NCBI GenBank assembly: GCA_030015575.1
Contig: JASDDO010000016.1
Coordinates: 104,241,241 to 104,305,240, forward strand
Source: Agapanthus africanus
Taxonomy: Eukaryota; Streptophyta; Magnoliopsida; Asparagales; Amaryllidaceae
Length of the DNA: 64,000 nucleotides
Reading direction: 5' to 3'
Position 1 is the first letter of the stretch; every line of letters starts with the position of its first letter. Below, piece by piece: positions 59,595 to 64,000 of the stretch. A program made the position numbers and the translations under genes. A model generated the notes under the pieces. The model was not told the origin of the DNA, searched no databases, and saw nothing but the letters and a program-made list of their open reading frames with translations.

Positions 59595-60089
59595 TGAACC
59601 ATCGAGATTTGGCTTCGTTTTCTGGCAGAGCCTGTTGGGAAAGTATGGTTCCCTCTTTGTTTGCTCCCTTAGATTGCATACAGGGATCGATGTGATCTCA
59701 ACTGTAGGGCCAAAGTTTTATCATTTTTTTTGTTTTATTTCCGCGATGATCTATCATTTCAGCTTTTATATCGCGAAGGTCGCGATTGCCCAATCATTTC
59801 GGCTATTTATTTTATTTTCACTCGCTGCTTTTTATTGCGAGTTGCCCAATCATTTCGGCTATTTTGTATGCATACGTTTTTACTTGCTGCTTTTTATTGC
59901 AAGTTGCCCTATCATTTCGGCTATTTCGTATGCATGTGCGGCTTACCGGCTTTTCACCGTAAACCTGAAATTAGACACCGATTTCGGCATCAGCACCACT
60001 ACAACTGGGATATTGCCAGGAGCGAATCATCATTTGCCTCCGTCGATGTTGGACAAAGGTGGCTTAGCAAATAGGGTTAAGGTCCTGTC
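59595..60089. repeat. Spacer with covarying 11-nt-loop hairpins
   Basis: No gene. It contains ATCGCG-AAGGT-CGCGAT at 59770-59786. Two repeats of gttgccc..atcatttcggctattt each carry a hairpin with loop TGCTTTTTATT, one with stem ACTCGC/GCGAGT (59820-59842) and the other ACTTGC/GCAAGT (59882-59904). Confidence 0.8.
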
Positions 60090-60109
60090 GACTAAGGCTT
60101 TTAACTTCA

Positions 60110-60626
60110 TGAGCCGTAAGGGTCTCACAAAGGTATTTCTCCCTACAAGTCGTGAGGATCTTGTAGGTGTATTTTCTCCTTAGGAATCGTGAGGATTCCT
60201 AAGTGCATGTTCCTCTGTAAGTCGTAAGGATCCTACAAGAGGGTTTTCTCCTTGTAAGTCGAGAGGACTTATAAGGGTTGTTCATCATGCGCATATATCC
60301 CCAGTCACGGATGAGACTTGGTTAGGGAAATGTTTATTCGCGCCCGTGGATTGTATACAAGAGCCAGTACTGGACCACTTGTAGGGCAGTATTGAAGGTT
60401 GTGGGGTTTGCTTAAGCACAGGTTTAGGTCTCTATAACTTAAGACTTTCAAATCTTACGAGCCGTGAGGGTCCCATAAGAGAGTTCTCCTTGCGAGTCGT
60501 GAGGATCTCGCAAGTGTATTTTCTCCCTAGGAATCGTGAGGATCCCTAAGTGTGTTGCTCCCTTGTGAGTCGTAAGGATCTCACACGGGTGGTTTCTCCC
60601 TACAAGATCGATAGGACCCTGTAAGT
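60110..60626. repeat. Hairpin array, right block (about ten units)
   Basis: Same design as the left block. Clear units: CCTACAAG/CTTGTAGG (60142-60167), CTTAGGAATC-GTGAG-GATTCCTAAG (60179-60203), CCTTGTAAG/CTTATAAGG (60250-60277), CTTGCGAG/CTCGCAAG (60489-60514), CCCTTGTGAG/CTCACACGGG (60560-60589). Others pair less well. Confidence 0.88.
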
Positions 60627-60634
60627 GTCCTTTA

Positions 60635-60935
60635 ACGAGGTTGCGCCCTTTCGGGTTTTCACAAACACTCGCCGGTAGTCCTGCTGTTTTTACTCACGGA
60701 GCCTCTTCAGGTTTACATCCGTGCCCATTTTGCTTATGGACATACCCCTTTTTTTTATCCTTTTTATTTTTATTTACTTTTTTTTTACGAGGTCGCGCCT
60801 TTTCGGTTTTTCACGAACACTCGCCGGTAGTCCTGCTGTTTTTACTCACGGAGCCCTTTCGGGTTTTCATCCGTGCCCTTTTTGCTTATGGACATACCCT
60901 TTTTTTATCATTCATTTTTTTATTATTTTCTTTTT
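60635..60935. repeat. 152-bp tandem duplication
   Basis: Two copies that start acgaggt(t/c)gcgcc and end in a poly-T tract after gcttatggacatacccttt. No coding signal. The plus-strand open frames here are T-rich and hydrophobic by composition only. Confidence 0.85.
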
Positions 60936-60981
60936 CTTTTTTTTTATTCATCTCGTCAGCCTAAGGATGCTGCGGTAGTAG

Positions 60982-61085
60982 TTTAAGGACGTTTCGGTCC
61001 GCCATTAGTTTAAAGACGTTTCGGTCCGTCATTAGTTTAAGGACGTTTCGGTCCGCCATTAGTTTAAGGACGTTTCAGTTCGCTA
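60982..61085. repeat. GGAC/GTCC hairpin array, 3' UTR copy
   Basis: Four units of 26-27 bp, agtttaaGGACGTTTCGGTCCgccatt and variants. It shares the agtttaaGGAC-N6-GTCC word with the LTR array, so the same module sits both in the LTR and right behind pol. Confidence 0.88.
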
Positions 61086-61183
61086 TTATGAGAAGGCTGG
61101 CTACTGCTTATAAAGTTTGAGCTTAGGAAGATAGCGAGCGGACATAGTCGTCGTCATCTATCATTGACCTAAGCGATAACTCG

Positions 61184-62226
61184 CTAAGCGTAGTATTTCT
61201 TTAGGAATCGGCTATTTATTGGCCGGTAAGGCCTTTCACCGTGCATATCCATAAGTAGATAGGCTCCACCTTGGTAGACCTTGTCTATGATGTACGGGCC
61301 TTCATAGTTCGGCTCGAATTTTCCCCGCTTGGCGGGATTGGGGATCATAGGCCTCTTGACCACTAGCACGAGTTTGCCTTGGCAGAATGTCCTCGGCCGG
61401 GTCAATCTTTCATATGAGCGCGTCATCTTTGCTTTATAGGCCTCCAGATTTTGTTGCGCTATGAGCCGGGTCTCATCAAGGGCATCAAGTTCCTCAAGCC
61501 GAAGGTTAGCATTTTCTTCGTTCGTCAACTCGTAGTGGACTGCCATTCGCAAAGAGGGTAGCTCTATCTCGAGGGGGAGTACTGCTTCCGTACCGAATAC
61601 CAACGCGTACGGTGTTGTGTTCGTGGCCGTCTTGAACGTAGTTCGATACGCCCAGAGAGTTTCTTGCAGTCTCTCGTGCCAGTCTTTCTTATTTCGGGAC
61701 ACCGTCTTTTTCATGATCTTCGTCAGGGTCTTGTTGAAGGCTTCAGCTAGATGATTAGCTTACAGATTATAAACCGAAGAATATCTCCAGTCTATATTGT
61801 GTTGTTGCGCGAAGCGACTGATCTTATGGCTTCTGTAAGCTGGCCCGTTATCGGAGATGATCCGTCGCGGAGTTTCAAACCGATTTATGACGTGCGTTTT
61901 GAAGAAATAGAGGATATTCTCCGTCTTTACTTCCCTCAACGGTACTGCTTCTGCCCATTTGGATAAGTAATCAGTCGTCGCTAGGATGAAACGATGTCCC
62001 CTGGACGATGCTGGTTCGATGGAGCCGACTATGTCAGTTCCCCACATTGCGAATGGCCAGCTAGCCTCCGTCGGGTGTAGTGGATTTGGATGTTGGTGGA
62101 TGAAGTCCCCATGGATCTGGCATCAGTGGCATTGCTTCGCATATTCGAGGCAATCCTGAATCATCGTGGGCCAGTAGTATCCCATCCGTTTGATCTTCAA
62201 CTTCATCTTCGGGCTTGCTTGGTGAG
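61184..62226 (-). pseudogene. Tat B integrase
   Basis: Read right to left: zinc-binding region (QCHxCQIHGDFIHQHPNPLH, near 62120-62060), catalytic core (MWGTDIVGSIEPASSRGHRF, ATTDYLSKWAEAVPLREV, RRIISDNGPAYRSHK, then the conserved Glu region), YRTTFKTATNTTPYALVFGT, and the C-terminal GPY/F module (NYEGPYIIDKVYQGGAYLLM). The C-terminus reads INSRFLKKYYA. These are typical Ty3 integrase blocks of the Tat clade. The N-terminal side is cut by the Copia LTR, and the coding state has one or two breaks. It ends about 100 bases from the GGAC array. Confidence 0.85.
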
Positions 62227-64000
62227 TGTTAGTTATATATATGCCCTAGAGGCCATTACTATGTTGGAGATAGTGCCCTCAGAGTCAATTATTAGGTCAC
62301 AGGTACGTGATTGCAATGATTGATGGAGGACCTATCCCGGTAGGACAGTCTTACTCGAGATGATAGTATGCTATCTGGTTTACCTTTATCATCGTGTACT
62401 GCTTTAGGTGACCTGACAAGTTGCTATTACACGTTGATAGAGCCCCTAGGATTCTTGCTTGACCACCAGCAGTATGAGGGCGATCATATAAGTGGGAGCT
62501 GGGGTCTATAAGCATATCCTTAAATGGTCCCTAGTCGTGTGAGTTTCGAGACAGGGCATCGATACTCCAGAGTAGACTAGTGTATACAGTCGAGACCCCG
62601 ACGAGGGGCGGTGGCCGGTCTCACAAGCCACTGGTGTCAGTTGGATCACCTAAGATGTATACAGGTGCTCATTGGGTTATGAGTACACCGGACAGGACTC
62701 GCCGGGAACATGCTAGTTGGTCATATACCAGACGTCAGATGGCAGTTCCCTGGTGACATGTGTGCAGGTTAGTTCATCGACCTGGGGATCGTCATTTGTC
62801 TCGTGTGAGTTCCCACTGTACTTTGATTACTACCCTACCACGGCTCAAAGGAGTCGTGCAAACAGGTTTTAGTTGGGTACAGTCCCGAGCCACATGGAGG
62901 CAGTGAGCGTATCTTCAGGGGTTCGTCTCTCCCGGTATTGGGGGTGAGGTCGCGCTGTGTCTAGGAGAGCCATTACACGAAGTCCTTGGCCAAGGCAGGA
63001 GATTTACTGGTAGGTATTCCAGTAGTATCTCAGGGTGTTCTGGGCTACACTCCGACACGACTTGTACCGCTTTTGGGGGTCTGACTTTTACCAACCCCCT
63101 AGGCCCGCCATGCGATGCTCATAGACGAACGGACCGGACTGTACGGATATTGTCACTGACAGGCTCAGTAGGGTTGTCAGGCTGAGTTCACTCACAGACG
63201 TCCCTTTTAGTCAATACCCAGTAGCCCGTTACGTATTGGCTTATACCTCTGACGTGCTAGTGGTTAAATCCACAACCAAGGTGTTGACGAGTCTTTAGAG
63301 TCCCCCACATTCTGTTACTCAGCTTTCGGGCAAAAAGTTGTAGAGGCCGTATGGAGATATGGCAAGGTCCGATCAGATACGTGCGGTATTGCATGGATCA
63401 GGATCGGACAGTTTGTACTATAGGCCGTATGGATATATGGCAGGGTTCGATCAGATACGTGCGGTATTGAACGGATCAGGATCGAACGGATATTACTAGC
63501 CGGCTTTGGTATAAGCCGGATCCTAGTATAGTACAATGTGAATTTTGTCTCATTGCATTTGTATTTCGGTCGGAATACAAATGCGGGTGTGTATGCACAG
63601 TATCGGGGTTTTCCTGTAATTTATTACGGGACCAGTTTTATGGAGTTGCCAGTTTGCTTTCCATTTCGGCCAATTTCCTTTGTATCGTTCATTGGCCGAA
63701 GTTTGGTGGAGGAGGGCTTATTTGCATTGTTGCAAATAAGTATTTGTGGAGGGTGTTTTTGCATATATTTGTATCATGATGGTTTCATGATGGAGCCCAT
63801 CCTTTGACTCTTTCTTTTCCATCATGGTTTGACTTGTGGGGATATGATGAGAGTTGATTAGGTTTTGGAGTGTTAGAATTGTTATGTGATCATTCCTTAT
63901 CATGATCACTTCACACTCTCCCTTGGATGATGGTTCCACCCACCCCTTGACTTTATTCTCTCTCCATTTTTCTTGCATGGCCGGCCACTAGTGAGGAGGG
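62227..64000 (+). mobile_element. Copia LTR (Angela/BARE-like), runs off the window
   Basis: Starts TGTTAGTTATATATATGCCC after gtgag (62222-62226), the candidate target duplication. It aligns with the LTRs at 1-1181 and 10159-12103. It carries ACTGG/CCAGT at 63006-63023, a CCGGCTT-TGGTAT-AAGCCGG hairpin near 63500 and a 78-bp duplication. Whether a full element follows cannot be seen. Confidence 0.88.
63343..63500. repeat. 78-bp tandem duplication with compensating stems
   Basis: Unit 1 has arms GTCCGATC (63367) and GATCGGAC (63402). Unit 2 has GTTCGATC (63445) and GATCGAAC (63480). The single C-G to T-A pair change keeps both stems perfect. Each unit starts with a GCCGTA/TATGGC hairpin. Confidence 0.85.

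Larger units (their letters stand above)
53842..64000 (-). mobile_element. Second Tat/Ogre-like element 'Tat B', inverted inside Tat A
   Basis: On the minus strand, from right to left: integrase, a 4.6-kb 3' UTR, polypurine tract and 3' LTR. The LTR matches Tat A's in reverse, so the two are relatives inserted head-to-head, not one inverted-repeat unit. The 5' part lies beyond the window and behind the Copia LTR at 62227. The integrase has at least one break. The 3' UTR is unusually rich in tandem repeats, hairpins and an antisense ORF. Confidence 0.85.

Noticed and set aside
58628-59695. A 355-codon open frame with 44-residue repeats, looking like a repeat protein
   Set aside because: The frame is open because the 132-bp minisatellite unit is a multiple of three and has no stop in that frame. 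The opposite strand is open too, the composition is unremarkable and there is no start context or promoter.
60110-60626. CRISPR-like array
   Set aside because: The constant part is a hairpin core and the variable parts are its own stems. Unit lengths vary, and the context is a plant retroelement without any cas-like gene.
60721-60978. Hydrophobic open frames suggestive of membrane proteins
   Set aside because: They come from poly-T tracts in a 152-bp tandem duplication and have no other support.

Overview
The window looks like a stretch of plant nuclear heterochromatin, probably from a eudicot, built almost entirely of transposable elements nested inside one another. The evidence is plant-type retroelement lineages (Athila, Tat/Ogre-like, Angela/BARE-like Copia, LARD), primer-binding sites matching plant tRNAs, and a plant transposase-24 (En/Spm-CACTA-associated) gene with introns. 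I see no host gene, rRNA or tRNA gene. All ages and percentages are by-eye estimates.

Layout. Positions 1-1181 are the 3' part of a Copia LTR sitting in the pol of an Athila-type Ty3 element that runs on the minus strand to about 9700 (pol, gag, a three-fold 1-kb tandem repeat, leader, PBS, 5' LTR). Next is a minus-strand, multi-exon transposase-24 gene (9749-13786), with one exon split by a solo Copia LTR (10159-12103, TSD catct). A Tat/Ogre-like Ty3 element, 'Tat A', begins at 13857 on the plus strand and is the host of everything that follows. Its gag is split by a 22-kb Copia element (18972-41044, TSD acgac), whose leader is split by an 11.8-kb minus-strand LARD (21254-33088, TSD aaacg). 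Its second RNase H is split by a minus-strand non-autonomous Copia (45951-53136, TSD gtaaa). Its integrase is split by a second, inverted Tat element, 'Tat B' (53842 to beyond the window), whose own integrase is split by another Copia LTR (62227 to the end, TSD gtgag). The LTR differences (Copia about 3 per cent; LARD about 1.3 per cent; small Copia about 0.9 per cent) agree with the nesting order.

The most unusual signal is in the non-coding parts. Four unrelated elements (Tat LTR and 3' UTR, Copia LTR, Copia leader, LARD interior) each carry series of short stem-loops in which the loop or core stays constant while the stem sequence changes from unit to unit with complementary changes on the other arm. 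The clearest cases are the array of about 15 units in the Tat B 3' UTR, two neighbouring 11-nt-loop hairpins at 59820-59904, nine GTGC/GCAC hairpins in the LARD, and TGGTTT-loop hairpins in the Copia LTRs. This pattern points to folding, either selected as RNA structure or produced by hairpin-templated copying. I do not recognise it as a described system.

Tat B also carries an uninterrupted antisense reading frame (57116-57622) with its own TATA box and polyadenylation signal, a 132-bp minisatellite, and a cluster of nine G-box (CACGTG) sites in its LTR.
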